From Muribaculaceae bacterium (GTDB taxonomy: Bacteria > Bacteroidota > Bacteroidia > Bacteroidales > Muribaculaceae), in assembly GCA_017557665.1 (NCBI GenBank), contig JAFYYI010000003.1, forward strand, positions 186,001 through 250,000: a stretch of DNA of 64,000 nucleotides, read 5' to 3'. Shown one piece after another: positions 55,773-63,130 of this stretch. The translations under genes and the position numbers were made by a program. Below the pieces are notes generated by a model that had not been told where the DNA came from, searched no databases, and saw nothing but the letters and a program-made list of their open reading frames with translations. Within the stretch, counting starts at the first letter, position 1; the number at the start of each line of letters is the position of its first letter.

Positions 55773-55780
55773 TACCTTTG
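55773..55780 (+). promoter_or_regulatory. -7 element of the small secreted protein gene
   Basis: TACCTTTG, 35 nt before the ATG at 55815; no good -33 TTG. Confidence 0.5.
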
Positions 55781-55814
55781 CCGCCAGACAAAACTATCAA
55801 TAATTATAACAGAG

Positions 55815-56264
55815 ATGAAAAGACTTTTTGTGACTTTGATGGCGCTTGTAGCGCTGACGTTTGCTGCACCTGCGGTGCAGGCTGCAGTATGGTTTGACAT
55901 CATGTCGAGCGGTGGCGAGACCATTTCAATCAACCCTGATATTATGACAACCGACAACGGTGCCAGCTACCTGGTGTGGGTGCGCAACTCCTTTGACGTG
56001 CCCGAGTCGCGCGAGTATTATACCCGTGATCGCGGCTACGACGAGACGGTGGCCTACAAGTTGACACTGTACAAGTTTACCGATGACTGGAACATTTTCA
56101 ATATCGTTGAGGTGTCGGTCTATGGTGAGAAAGACAACATCATCGACCAGTATTCCAATCCCGACATGGCCGCTACCGAGACCATGATACCCGCTGGCAC
56201 GCCCATCGAGACGATTGCCGAGAATGCCAAGGTCATCTACGAGGTAAAGACAAACCCGGAGTGA
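55815..56264 (+). CDS. Small secreted protein of unknown function
   Basis: 149 residues with a Sec signal peptide (MKRLFVTLMALVALTFAAPAVQA). The mature 126 residues are beta-rich and acidic (YLVWVRNSFDVPESREYYTRDRGYDETVAYKLTLYKFTDDW), with no Cys and no motif I recognise. The run from TVAYKLTLYKF to VSVYGEKDNIIDQYSN suggests a small beta-sandwich of the kind seen in Bacteroidales periplasmic proteins. It stands alone and converges on the serpin gene through a terminator flanked by arrays. Confidence 0.8.
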   Translation: MKRLFVTLMALVALTFAAPAVQAAVWFDIMSSGGETISINPDIMTTDNGASYLVWVRNSFDVPESREYYTRDRGYDETVAYKLTLYKFTDDWNIFNIVEVSVYGEKDNIIDQYSNPDMAATETMIPAGTPIETIAENAKVIYEVKTNPE

Positions 56265-56270
56265 GTTATC

Positions 56271-56305
56271 AGTGAACAGTTAATAGTTAACAGTTAACAG
56301 TTAGC
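56271..56305. repeat. Heptamer array, 5 units of AGTTAAC
   Basis: AGTGAAC, AGTTAAT, AGTTAAC, AGTTAAC, AGTTAGC, starting 6 bp after the stop codon; reverse complement of units in the array at 56376-56445. Confidence 0.85.
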
Positions 56306-56326
56306 TTTTGCTGACTGACGATAGAA

Positions 56327-56362
56327 AGAGTTGTCGAGGAACGTCCCTCGACAACTCTTTAT
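56327..56362. terminator. Terminator between the secreted protein and the serpin (convergent)
   Basis: AAAGAGTTGTCGAGG pairs with CCTCGACAACTCTTT around a short loop (AACGTC), with A and T tracts on either side: a bidirectional terminator lying between the two complementary arrays. Confidence 0.85.
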
Positions 56363-56375
56363 TTTAAATCAGCGA

Positions 56376-56445
56376 ATTCGCTATTCGCTATTCGCTATTC
56401 GCTATTCACTATTCACTGTTAACTATTCACTGTTAACTGTTAACT
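56376..56445. repeat. Heptamer array, 10 units of ATTCGCT / GTTAACT
   Basis: Four ATTCGCT, two ATTCACT, then GTTAACT, ATTCACT, GTTAACT, GTTAACT, all in unbroken 7-bp register, ending 1 bp before the serpin stop codon. Confidence 0.9.
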
Positions 56446-56446
56446 C

Positions 56447-57718
56447 TCACTCGTTCCCTCCCTGGAAGGTGCCGATGAAGAAGATGGAGTGAGTACTCTC
56501 CTCGAGGATGAGATACAGGAAGGGGCGGGTGGCATGGAAATCGAAAGACGGGGTAGTACCGACACTTGTCAGCACATAACCTGCAATGGTGACGGCTGCT
56601 GCCTTACCGCCGTCCTCGTTGATTTCGATTTTGGCCTTCTGCAGCATGAGCGATACATACAGGCTGGCAGTCGTCATGTTAGAGAAATCGGCCCTTTGGG
56701 GGTCAAATGCCGATGTGATGCCCATGCTGTTGAGGGGCTCTTTCAGTTTGATGTCGCTTGAGGTCTCAAACTTGGGCAACAGGACATCAATATCGCCGGT
56801 GCCGATGTTATAGAGGTGCGCATTCAGGTCCTGAATGGTCATGCCTTGGATGAAGTCCTCCAGGGACAGTCCCTCGGCAGGGAGCAGGACATACATGCTG
56901 TAAGCGCCGTTGCCGAAGGGCAGTCGCAACGTGGCGCACTTTTCGTCATGTCCGTAGAACGCATGTGCCTTGATGTGCATGATATCGCGCTTGACGGTCG
57001 TTCCATTGTCCAATGTGAAGTCCATCTTGCGGGTATAATCCTTGTTGAATTTCGAGGCCCAATCGGCCTTGAAGTAAATGGCGTTGAGCATGTACATGGC
57101 CGCGTTAGGGTTGATTTCATCAAGGATGCGTGGAATCATGCCCTCGGTATTGTCCTTGCACCAGTTGTTGATGATGTTGAGCGCGTTGCTCTTGGTGAAA
57201 TCCATCGCCTCGATCTGCGCGTAGTAGTAATGCTTCATGTCATCGACATACTGTGAGAGCAGATTGATGCCCAACGCCGAATTCACCTCCACGCAGTTGG
57301 CTATTTTCACGGTGGCGGCGGGGTCCACCGTGGCGGCGCCGTCAATCATCGTCTTGCAGTACTCGTTCACGGCCATGGCATCATCACCAAATCCCAGTGT
57401 GGCGCTAATCTCGTCGCGCGTGTTACCTGCAGCGCCGGCACCCATCATCCCGAGCAGATAGGTCACGCTCAGGGGAGACATGATGGTATTGCCCTGATTG
57501 CCGTCAGTTTCCCTCACTGCACGGAACAGGCGCCAAGCGAATTCGTTGTTGTTGTCGCGCATCTGCCGTTGCGCCTCGGTGAGTTGGATGGGATTCACTG
57601 CATTGAGCATGCTAACGACTTCGTCTTCGCCGATGGCCACCTCTTCCTCACTGCCACATGATACCAGCGACACTGTCATCAGCGCCACGATTACCATTAA
57701 TGTCCAGAATTGTTTCAT
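56447..57718 (-). CDS. Serpin lipoprotein, inhibitory type
   Basis: 423 residues from the ATG at 57718 (MKQFWTLMVIVALMTVSLVSC, lipobox LVSC, then SEEEVAIGEDE). A full serpin fold follows (NEFAWRLFRAVRETDGNQGNTIMSPLSVTYLLGMMGAGAAGNTRDEI, IYFKADWASKFNKDYT, ATRPFLYLILEESTHSIFFIGTF). The hinge NEDGGKAAAVT has the small residues needed for loop insertion, so it should be inhibitory. Alignment by eye to alpha-1-antitrypsin puts P1 near the Leu-Thr-Ser of GYVLTSVG, suggesting a chymotrypsin- or elastase-like target. Probable role: protecting the cell surface from host or own proteases. Confidence 0.94.
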   Translation of the reverse strand: MKQFWTLMVIVALMTVSLVSCGSEEEVAIGEDEVVSMLNAVNPIQLTEAQRQMRDNNNEFAWRLFRAVRETDGNQGNTIMSPLSVTYLLGMMGAGAAGNTRDEISATLGFGDDAMAVNEYCKTMIDGAATVDPAATVKIANCVEVNSALGINLLSQYVDDMKHYYYAQIEAMDFTKSNALNIINNWCKDNTEGMIPRILDEINPNAAMYMLNAIYFKADWASKFNKDYTRKMDFTLDNGTTVKRDIMHIKAHAFYGHDEKCATLRLPFGNGAYSMYVLLPAEGLSLEDFIQGMTIQDLNAHLYNIGTGDIDVLLPKFETSSDIKLKEPLNSMGITSAFDPQRADFSNMTTASLYVSLMLQKAKIEINEDGGKAAAVTIAGYVLTSVGTTPSFDFHATRPFLYLILEESTHSIFFIGTFQGGNE

Positions 57719-57782
57719 AGAGTTCAGTTTTTTAGAGTTACATTCTATAACATAAACAGCAAGTGGCAATAATCTTGCACCA

Positions 57783-58307
57783 TCATGGCAACAATTTCCA
57801 CTGTCCGAGTGTCTTGCCGCGTAAGATGCGGTACTCCACATCGGTCAGTTCCATAGTCAGGGCGGGCAGGTCCACCTGGCTGATGATGTCTTGCAGCTTG
57901 TTGACGTTCATCCTCGGGTCTTGCGCGCGGCCCAGGGTGACGTGCAGCTTGAAGTCGGATTGCATCTTGCAGCCCTTGGCCTTGAAATAGTGCCTGAGGT
58001 CCTTGACCAGGGCCAGAAAATCGTCGGGAGCATCGGTCGTCGTGAGGTGGATGACCTGCCTGTGATAGCCAGAGGCAAAGGCGTCCAGCTTGTCGAAGGT
58101 GATGGTCGGGGCCATGCCCTCGTCGACAATGTCGTTGAGACCCGGCACCAGATTGACATTGTCGGGCGCAAAGTCGAGGAAAGCCATTGTGATGTGATAA
58201 TAGCCTCGCTGCCAACGTATGTTCACGCCGTCAAGCAGGTCCCTCAACTGCCTGAACCAGGAATCTTCATATCGGATGGGAACTTTGATTTCGATATAAC
58301 TCTGCAT
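57783..58307 (-). CDS. 2H phosphoesterase / 2'-5' RNA ligase-like protein
   Basis: 174 residues. The two HxT motifs of the LigT/CPDase family are visible: HIT in YYHITMAFLDF and HVT in KLHVTLGRAQDP. Such enzymes open 2',3'-cyclic phosphates or act on small cyclic nucleotides and RNA ends; the substrate here is unknown. Cytoplasmic (no signal). A minus-strand promoter lies at 58333-58362. Confidence 0.88.
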   Translation of the reverse strand: MQSYIEIKVPIRYEDSWFRQLRDLLDGVNIRWQRGYYHITMAFLDFAPDNVNLVPGLNDIVDEGMAPTITFDKLDAFASGYHRQVIHLTTTDAPDDFLALVKDLRHYFKAKGCKMQSDFKLHVTLGRAQDPRMNVNKLQDIISQVDLPALTMELTDVEYRILRGKTLGQWKLLP

Positions 58308-58332
58308 AGCACTTTTGTTTTAACTTGCTGGA

Positions 58333-58362
58333 CAAAAGTACTCATTTTCGCTGAATCGGCAA
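58333..58362 (-). promoter_or_regulatory. Promoter of the LigT-like gene
   Basis: Minus strand: TTG 58362-58360, 19 bp, TACTTTTG 58340-58333. Confidence 0.65.
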
Positions 58363-58388
58363 TGCCCATGAGGCTATAGCGTTGAAAC

Positions 58389-59618
58389 TCATGGCAGCGT
58401 GAAGCGCAGACCGGCGTTGAGGTTGATGTTCCAGGGCTTGTCCTTGAAATAGTTTTCCAAATCGCTGCCGTTGTTGAAGTAGTAGCGGACGGTCGGCTCG
58501 GCATAGAGGCCGAAGCCTTGCGACAACTGAAGGTGTAGGCCGGGACCTGCGAGGGCCGAGAACTGCACGCGGTCCTTGCCGATGTCCTGGTCGTTGGTTC
58601 GGGTGGATTCCTTGAGCGTCGCCTTGACGTTGAAATCGGCTTGCGCGCCGCCGATGGCATAGACAGTCAAGCGCTTGTAGTTCCATAACGAGTAAGACAC
58701 GCCGACGGGAATGCCCAGGTAGTGAAGGGTCTGCTCGCGCCGCCTGCTGGCCGACGTGAAGTCCGACTTGAGGTGCGTATAAACCAGTCCGCTTGTCAAG
58801 GCAAGACGGTTGTTCAGCGGATACTGCACACTCAAGCCCACCGAGATGGGCGCATGGTGTTTGGCCTTGAAAACTTCCACAGGTATATACTCTCCGGACA
58901 TTAGATACAAGGGGTCATATTCACTGTCGAAATAAACTAAATTTTTATTGGATAACCCTTCAGTCTGAAAATTGTTTGACGCGTACAAGCCGATGGTCAT
59001 CGGGAACCGTTGTCTGGACGGCGTGATGATGGTTTTGTCTGATGTGTTAGACGGAGTTTTAGCCAGTGTTTTGGCATTGGAGTAAGCATGGCTTTTCAAC
59101 TCGCGCTTGGTCTGCTGGTCCTGCTCCTTGGCTTGACTGGCAGGTTCGCTGTCGGCAGTCACGGGTGCGGTATTCTCCTCGGTGGGCGCGATGACTTGGG
59201 CGATGGCATCGGATGTCTTGGCGGGTCCCATAGCCGCTTTGGATGGACGGACGCTCGAGCCCGGGGCATGGGTGGTGACCTTATCCACGGCCGGAGCGGT
59301 GGCATCGTTCTGAGCGAGGATGCTTGGTGTGGCTTCGGGCTCGGGCAAGGTCACCTCGGGCTGGCTTGAGGCGATAACCGGCTCGTTTTCATTGACCGAC
59401 ATATCGTCGCCTGCATTCCACAGCAGGGTTCCTGTACCCAATACCGCCAGGGCCACGGCAGCGGCGGCTGCATAACGTCGCCAGACGGGCGTCAGGCGCG
59501 ATGGCGTCTCGCGCTCGGGCAAGCGGGCCTCGATGTCCTGCCACAGGTCGTCGCCGACGGGCTCCTCATGGCGCTCCATCATCGATTGCAGTTGTTTTAT
59601 CCAGTCGTTGTCAGTCAT
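58389..59618 (-). CDS. Putative anti-sigma / outer-membrane beta-barrel protein
   Basis: 409 residues, start overlapping the sigma factor stop by 8 bp (ATGACTGA). Residues 1-45 are a soluble anti-sigma-like segment (WIKQLQSMMERHEEPVGDDLWQDIEARLP). Residues about 48-66 form a hydrophobic Ala-rich helix (YAAAAAVALAVLGTGTLLW). About 120 residues of polar linker follow, and from about 190 a beta-barrel of the small OMP type (ISVGLSVQYPLNNRLALTSGLVYTHL, FGLYAEPTVRYYFNNG) ending GLRFTLP. One chain may thus touch the sigma factor in the cytoplasm and reach the outer membrane. Bacteroidetes have related proteins; the mechanism is not established to my knowledge. Confidence 0.85.
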   Translation of the reverse strand: MTDNDWIKQLQSMMERHEEPVGDDLWQDIEARLPERETPSRLTPVWRRYAAAAAVALAVLGTGTLLWNAGDDMSVNENEPVIASSQPEVTLPEPEATPSILAQNDATAPAVDKVTTHAPGSSVRPSKAAMGPAKTSDAIAQVIAPTEENTAPVTADSEPASQAKEQDQQTKRELKSHAYSNAKTLAKTPSNTSDKTIITPSRQRFPMTIGLYASNNFQTEGLSNKNLVYFDSEYDPLYLMSGEYIPVEVFKAKHHAPISVGLSVQYPLNNRLALTSGLVYTHLKSDFTSASRRREQTLHYLGIPVGVSYSLWNYKRLTVYAIGGAQADFNVKATLKESTRTNDQDIGKDRVQFSALAGPGLHLQLSQGFGLYAEPTVRYYFNNGSDLENYFKDKPWNINLNAGLRFTLP

Positions 59619-60165
59619 CGTGGTCTTGTTGATATTGGTGAATCATTTTGGCCAGCAGTCGCTTGGCTCGCAGCAGTTGGGAAGCCGAGGAGTTTTCCTT
59701 GATGCCCAGTTCCCGTGCAATCTCTTTGTGGCTCTTGTGCTCAAACACGTATTGGTTGAACACGATGCGGTATCCCTGGGGCAGGGCCGCGATCATCCTG
59801 TTGATTTCCTCGGGCGGAACGTGGAGGATGTCGGGCGGCTCTTCGTCGGGCACTTCATCAGGCACATCCCTGTCGGTCTCGTCGAGGAACGTCAGTCGGG
59901 ATCGCCGCTTGAGGTGATCGATGGACTCGTTGGCGACAATCCGTGTCATCCATGCGCGCAGAGACCCTTGCCCACGGTAGGCGAACTCGCCGATGCGCGT
60001 GAATGCCTTGAGAAAGCAGTCCTGCAGCACGTCACGGCACTCGTCGCGGTCGGCCAGATACCGCACAGCAGTGGCCATAGCGGAACCCGCCAGCAGGTCA
60101 TACATCTCGTGCATGGCCTTCCGGTCACCGTTCTTGACGCCGTTGACGATTTGTTGCTCGGTCAC
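59611..60165 (-). CDS. ECF-type RNA polymerase sigma factor
   Basis: 184 residues. Sigma region 2 spans about 15-95 (MYDLLAGSAMATAVRYLADRDECRDVLQDCFLKAFTRIGEF, RAWMTRIVANESIDHLKRR) and region 4 about 120-180 (MIAALPQGYRIVFNQYVFEHKSHKEIARELGIKENSSASQLLRAKRLL). A short acidic linker (ETDRDVPDEVPDEEPPD) joins them. Directs transcription of an unknown regulon and is probably restrained by the overlapping downstream gene product. Confidence 0.95.
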   Translation of the reverse strand: MTEQQIVNGVKNGDRKAMHEMYDLLAGSAMATAVRYLADRDECRDVLQDCFLKAFTRIGEFAYRGQGSLRAWMTRIVANESIDHLKRRSRLTFLDETDRDVPDEVPDEEPPDILHVPPEEINRMIAALPQGYRIVFNQYVFEHKSHKEIARELGIKENSSASQLLRAKRLLAKMIHQYQQDHDD

Positions 60166-60230
60166 TGGACTTGGGTCTCTTACAATGGATAAACTTGGAT
60201 GAATGCCTAATCTTGCATCCTGTGTTCACA

Positions 60231-60268
60231 AAAAAACGCATGCTTCTTCTCACAGATGCATGCGTTTT
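60231..60268. terminator. Bidirectional terminator after the FMN-binding gene
   Basis: AAAACGCATGC (60233-60243) with GCATGCGTTTT (60258-60268); T runs on both strands. Confidence 0.82.
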
Positions 60269-60294
60269 GTTTCCGTTTCTCTGTAACGCACTGG

Positions 60295-60753
60295 TTAATG
60301 GCGTTTTTTACTCTTGCTGGAAGCCTTCTTGGCGGGCGCTTTTTTGTTGCCCGATGAGCTGGTGTTCACCTGCTGGAGGCCCATCTGGATGTTCTTGATG
60401 AGGGCTTCGCTGGTGTAGGTGGCACCGGTGGCGATGTCGGGCTTAAGGCTCTTGGCCTGGGCGACAGTCTTGCCGATGTACTGAGGCAGCACTTTGTCCT
60501 TGGCACGCTTGAGATAGCCGGGAGACTCCTGGTTGGGGAGCACCTCGATATTCTCGATGACGCCGTTCTTGATGGTGATGTTGAGCGGTGTGGTGCCGTT
60601 ATAGCCTACCACCTTCTTGGCGATTTCGCCGGTGTAGATGACCTGTGTGGTGGGGGCCTTCTTGGCCTTGGAAGCCTTCTTGGTGCGGGCATCGAGCGTG
60701 ACGGTGCCTGCCACGAGCAGCATGATGGCTGCGAAGATGATGGTCTTTTTCAT
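60295..60753 (-). CDS. Exported FMN-binding-domain protein with Lys-rich tail
   Basis: 152 residues. Signal peptide about 1-22, a Lys-rich segment, then an FMN_bind domain (about 45-125: LNITIKNGVIENIEVLPNQESPGYLKRAKDKVLPQYIG) with the flavinylation-type motif GATYTS, whose Thr may be covalently linked to FMN by an ApbE-type enzyme as in RnfG/NqrC. The tail from about 130 is Lys/Ser/Ala-rich (KKAPAKKASSKSKKRH). Probably a periplasmic electron carrier or flavin-based reductase part. Its 5' region is filled by a 7-bp array and shows no standard promoter. Confidence 0.85.
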   Translation of the reverse strand: MKKTIIFAAIMLLVAGTVTLDARTKKASKAKKAPTTQVIYTGEIAKKVVGYNGTTPLNITIKNGVIENIEVLPNQESPGYLKRAKDKVLPQYIGKTVAQAKSLKPDIATGATYTSEALIKNIQMGLQQVNTSSSGNKKAPAKKASSKSKKRH

Positions 60754-60774
60754 TATATTCTTTAGTTTTAGTTT

Positions 60775-60858
60775 TTAGTCCTTAGTTTCTAGTCCCTAGT
60801 TTCTAGTCCCTAGTTTCTAGTTTTTAGTTTCTAGTCCCTAGTTTCTAGTCCGTGGTTT
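60775..60858. repeat. Heptamer array, 12 units of YTAGTYY
   Basis: TTAGTCC, TTAGTTT, CTAGTCC, CTAGTTT, CTAGTCC, CTAGTTT, CTAGTTT, TTAGTTT, CTAGTCC, CTAGTTT, CTAGTCC, GTGGTTT in strict 7-bp register, between murU-like and FMN-binding genes; the longest array in the window. Confidence 0.9.
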
Positions 60859-60882
60859 TAGACGGGATTTGACGGTGATGGT

Positions 60883-61632
60883 TTAATTCTCCTCGAGGAG
60901 TTGCCGGGCTTGAGCCAGGGCCTCGGGCTTGCCGATATCGAGCCACTGGTAGTCGGTATCGGGGTGGTAACCGTGGATGAGGTGATGCTTGCACTCGTTG
61001 ACATAGAACGGTGTGATGGAGAACTTCTCACCCTCTTGGCGGCGGTAACGCTCCAAGTGCGGGAAGATACGCGGCGAGATGACATGCAGGCCACCGAAGG
61101 CCAGTTCCCGCAGGTCACGGTTGCGCAGTTTCTCGGGATCGGGCTTGAACTCACCTGTTGCCTTGTTGGTCCAACCGCACAGGCGGTCGTTCTCGTCGAA
61201 GAGGAAGTAGCGCTGTGTCTGCCGCTCCTTGACCAAGATTGTTGCCAATGCATCGTGCTCGACGTGATAGTCGTAGAAGGCTTTCAGGTCCAGCGTGCTG
61301 ATGATGTCGGTGTTGTGAACCAGGAACGGCTCGTCGCCGTCCAGCCACTGGCGCGCCTTGAGGATGCCGCCACCGGTGTCGAGCAGCAGGCCGCGCTCGT
61401 CGCTGATGTGCATGTTCAGCCCGAAGTTGTCATGGCTCTCCAGGAAGTCGATGATCATCTGCCCGTAGTGGTGGATGTTGATGGTGATGTCGTTAAAGCC
61501 CGCTGCCGCTACACGCTCGATGACGTGCTGCAGCATGGGTTTGCCGGCAATCTCGACCATGGCCTTGGGGCGGTCGTCGGTCAGGGGACGCAGGCGTGTG
61601 CCCAAGCCAGCCGCAAAAATCAGTGCTTTCAT
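60883..61632 (-). CDS. Nucleotidyltransferase, MurU-like (N-acetylmuramate-1-phosphate uridylyltransferase)
   Basis: 249 residues, single GT-A-fold sugar-1-phosphate nucleotidyltransferase. N-terminal signature KALIFAAGLGTRLRPLTDDRPKAMVEIAGKPML binds the nucleotide; VHNTDIIS carries the metal Asp. It lacks the left-handed helix domain of GlmU, as MurU does. Start overlaps the stop of the upstream kinase by 4 bp, matching the amgK-murU pair that recycles MurNAc to UDP-MurNAc in Pseudomonas and other Gram-negatives. Another sugar-1-phosphate is possible as substrate. Confidence 0.87.
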   Translation of the reverse strand: MKALIFAAGLGTRLRPLTDDRPKAMVEIAGKPMLQHVIERVAAAGFNDITINIHHYGQMIIDFLESHDNFGLNMHISDERGLLLDTGGGILKARQWLDGDEPFLVHNTDIISTLDLKAFYDYHVEHDALATILVKERQTQRYFLFDENDRLCGWTNKATGEFKPDPEKLRNRDLRELAFGGLHVISPRIFPHLERYRRQEGEKFSITPFYVNECKHHLIHGYHPDTDYQWLDIGKPEALAQARQLLEEN

Positions 61633-63095
61633 TGCTTGTCAACAGGGTTGAGGGTGCGCTCGTGGTCGGGCTGCTCGCGATGCGAGAGTTCGACGCGCAC
61701 GTTAAACTTCTCGTGGATGTGTTCGGCCAGGCGTTCGGCGGCATAGACCGAGCGGTGCTGACCGCCCGTACAGCCGAAGCACACCATCAGGTCGGTGAAA
61801 CCGCGCTTCTTGTAGCGCTCCACCGACTCGTCAACAAGGGCATAAACGTGCTTGAGCCACTTGTCGATGGTGCTCTCCTTCTTCAGGAAGTCGATGACGT
61901 TCTGGTCAAGACCGGTGAACATCTTGTACTTATCATACTTGCCGGGATTGTTCAGTGCGCGGCAATCGAACACAAATCCGCCGCCATTGCCCGATGAGTC
62001 ATGGGGAATGCCTTTCTTGTAGGCAAAACTCATCACCTTGACGGTCAAGCCCTTGTCCTCGCTGACAAAGTCCTTGAGGTTGACCAGTTCATCAATGACG
62101 AGGCTCAGGTAGGGATACTGGGTGAACGGCTTTTCGATGACCAGTTTGCGAAGGTTGGCCACAGCGGGCACAATGCTGTTCTTCATGAAGTCGGGCTTCT
62201 TCTCGAAGTAGCCGCGGAAACCGTAGGCGCCCAGCACCTGCAGCGTGCGGAAGAGCACGAACAATCGCAGGTTGTCATAGAATTCCTTCTCGTCGAGGTC
62301 AGGCTGGTATTCCTTGAGTTTCTCGAGATAGGCTTTCACGAGGTCTTTTTTCAGGTCGTCGGGGTACTTGGCGCGTGACTGCCACACGAAGGAGGCCACG
62401 TCGTAGTAGTACGGGCCACGGCGACCGCCCTGAAAGTCGATGAAGGCCAGTTTGCACTCGGCGGGCTTGTCGGCGTTGCCCACGAGCATCACGTTGCGGG
62501 ACTGGAAGTCACGGTACATGAACGTCTCGCTGGGAATAGCCAGCAGGTCGTGAACCAGCTTCTCGAAGTCATTCTCGAGCTTGTCCTCGTTGAACACCAC
62601 ACCGGTGGCCTTGAGGAAACAGTACTTGAAGTAGTTCAGGTCCCACTTGATGGAGCGCTCGTCAAAGCACTTGGCGGGATAGCAGTTGTTATAGTCAAAG
62701 CCTTGGGCACCACGGAACTGGATGTCCACTAGGTCACGCATGGTGCGGCGCAGCAGTTCTTTCTCATCGCTGGTGAAAGCATGGGTGATGGAACTGCGGC
62801 GTATCTTGTTCCACAGGATGTTCTCGGGCTTCTTGCCCAGGTCCTCCTGGATATAGGCCATGTGGTCGTCGCTCACACCATAGACCTCGGGCACCGACAG
62901 CCCCTGCTCGCGGAAGTGGCGTGCGATGTAGATGAAAGCGTCGTTCTCCTCGCGCGACTCGCCGATGACGCCCACGATGGGACGCTCACCGTTCATGCGG
63001 TAGTAACTGCGGTTGGAACCGGCCTTGTCCATCAGGACAATCTCGGTGGGCTCGCTGCCCACATATTGCTCGTATAATTTAGTCAGTCTTTCCAT
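61629..63095 (-). CDS. AmgK-like sugar kinase fused to a RapZ C-terminal domain
   Basis: 488 residues. Residues about 1-340 are an aminoglycoside-phosphotransferase-type kinase: catalytic Asp196 in MYRDFQSRNVML and metal Asp220 in AFIDFQGGRRGPYYYDVASFV. Residues about 349-475 are the C-terminal domain of RapZ, recognised by FDCRALNNPGKY and GCTGGQHRSVYAAERLAEHI. In E. coli that domain binds the small RNA GlmZ and senses glucosamine-6-phosphate. Paired with the MurU-like gene, the kinase probably makes MurNAc- or GlcNAc-1-phosphate. The fused domain may sense amino-sugar status (inference). Upstream prfC is 35 bp away on the same strand. Confidence 0.9.
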   Translation of the reverse strand: MERLTKLYEQYVGSEPTEIVLMDKAGSNRSYYRMNGERPIVGVIGESREENDAFIYIARHFREQGLSVPEVYGVSDDHMAYIQEDLGKKPENILWNKIRRSSITHAFTSDEKELLRRTMRDLVDIQFRGAQGFDYNNCYPAKCFDERSIKWDLNYFKYCFLKATGVVFNEDKLENDFEKLVHDLLAIPSETFMYRDFQSRNVMLVGNADKPAECKLAFIDFQGGRRGPYYYDVASFVWQSRAKYPDDLKKDLVKAYLEKLKEYQPDLDEKEFYDNLRLFVLFRTLQVLGAYGFRGYFEKKPDFMKNSIVPAVANLRKLVIEKPFTQYPYLSLVIDELVNLKDFVSEDKGLTVKVMSFAYKKGIPHDSSGNGGGFVFDCRALNNPGKYDKYKMFTGLDQNVIDFLKKESTIDKWLKHVYALVDESVERYKKRGFTDLMVCFGCTGGQHRSVYAAERLAEHIHEKFNVRVELSHREQPDHERTLNPVDKQ

Positions 63096-63130
63096 TTGTT
63101 CTTGTTTTGCGGTGATGTGAGATGATGATA

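Noticed and set aside
60775..60858. CRISPR or attachment-site reading of the YTAGTYY array
   Set aside because: Units are contiguous 7-mers without spacers and there are no cas or integrase genes.
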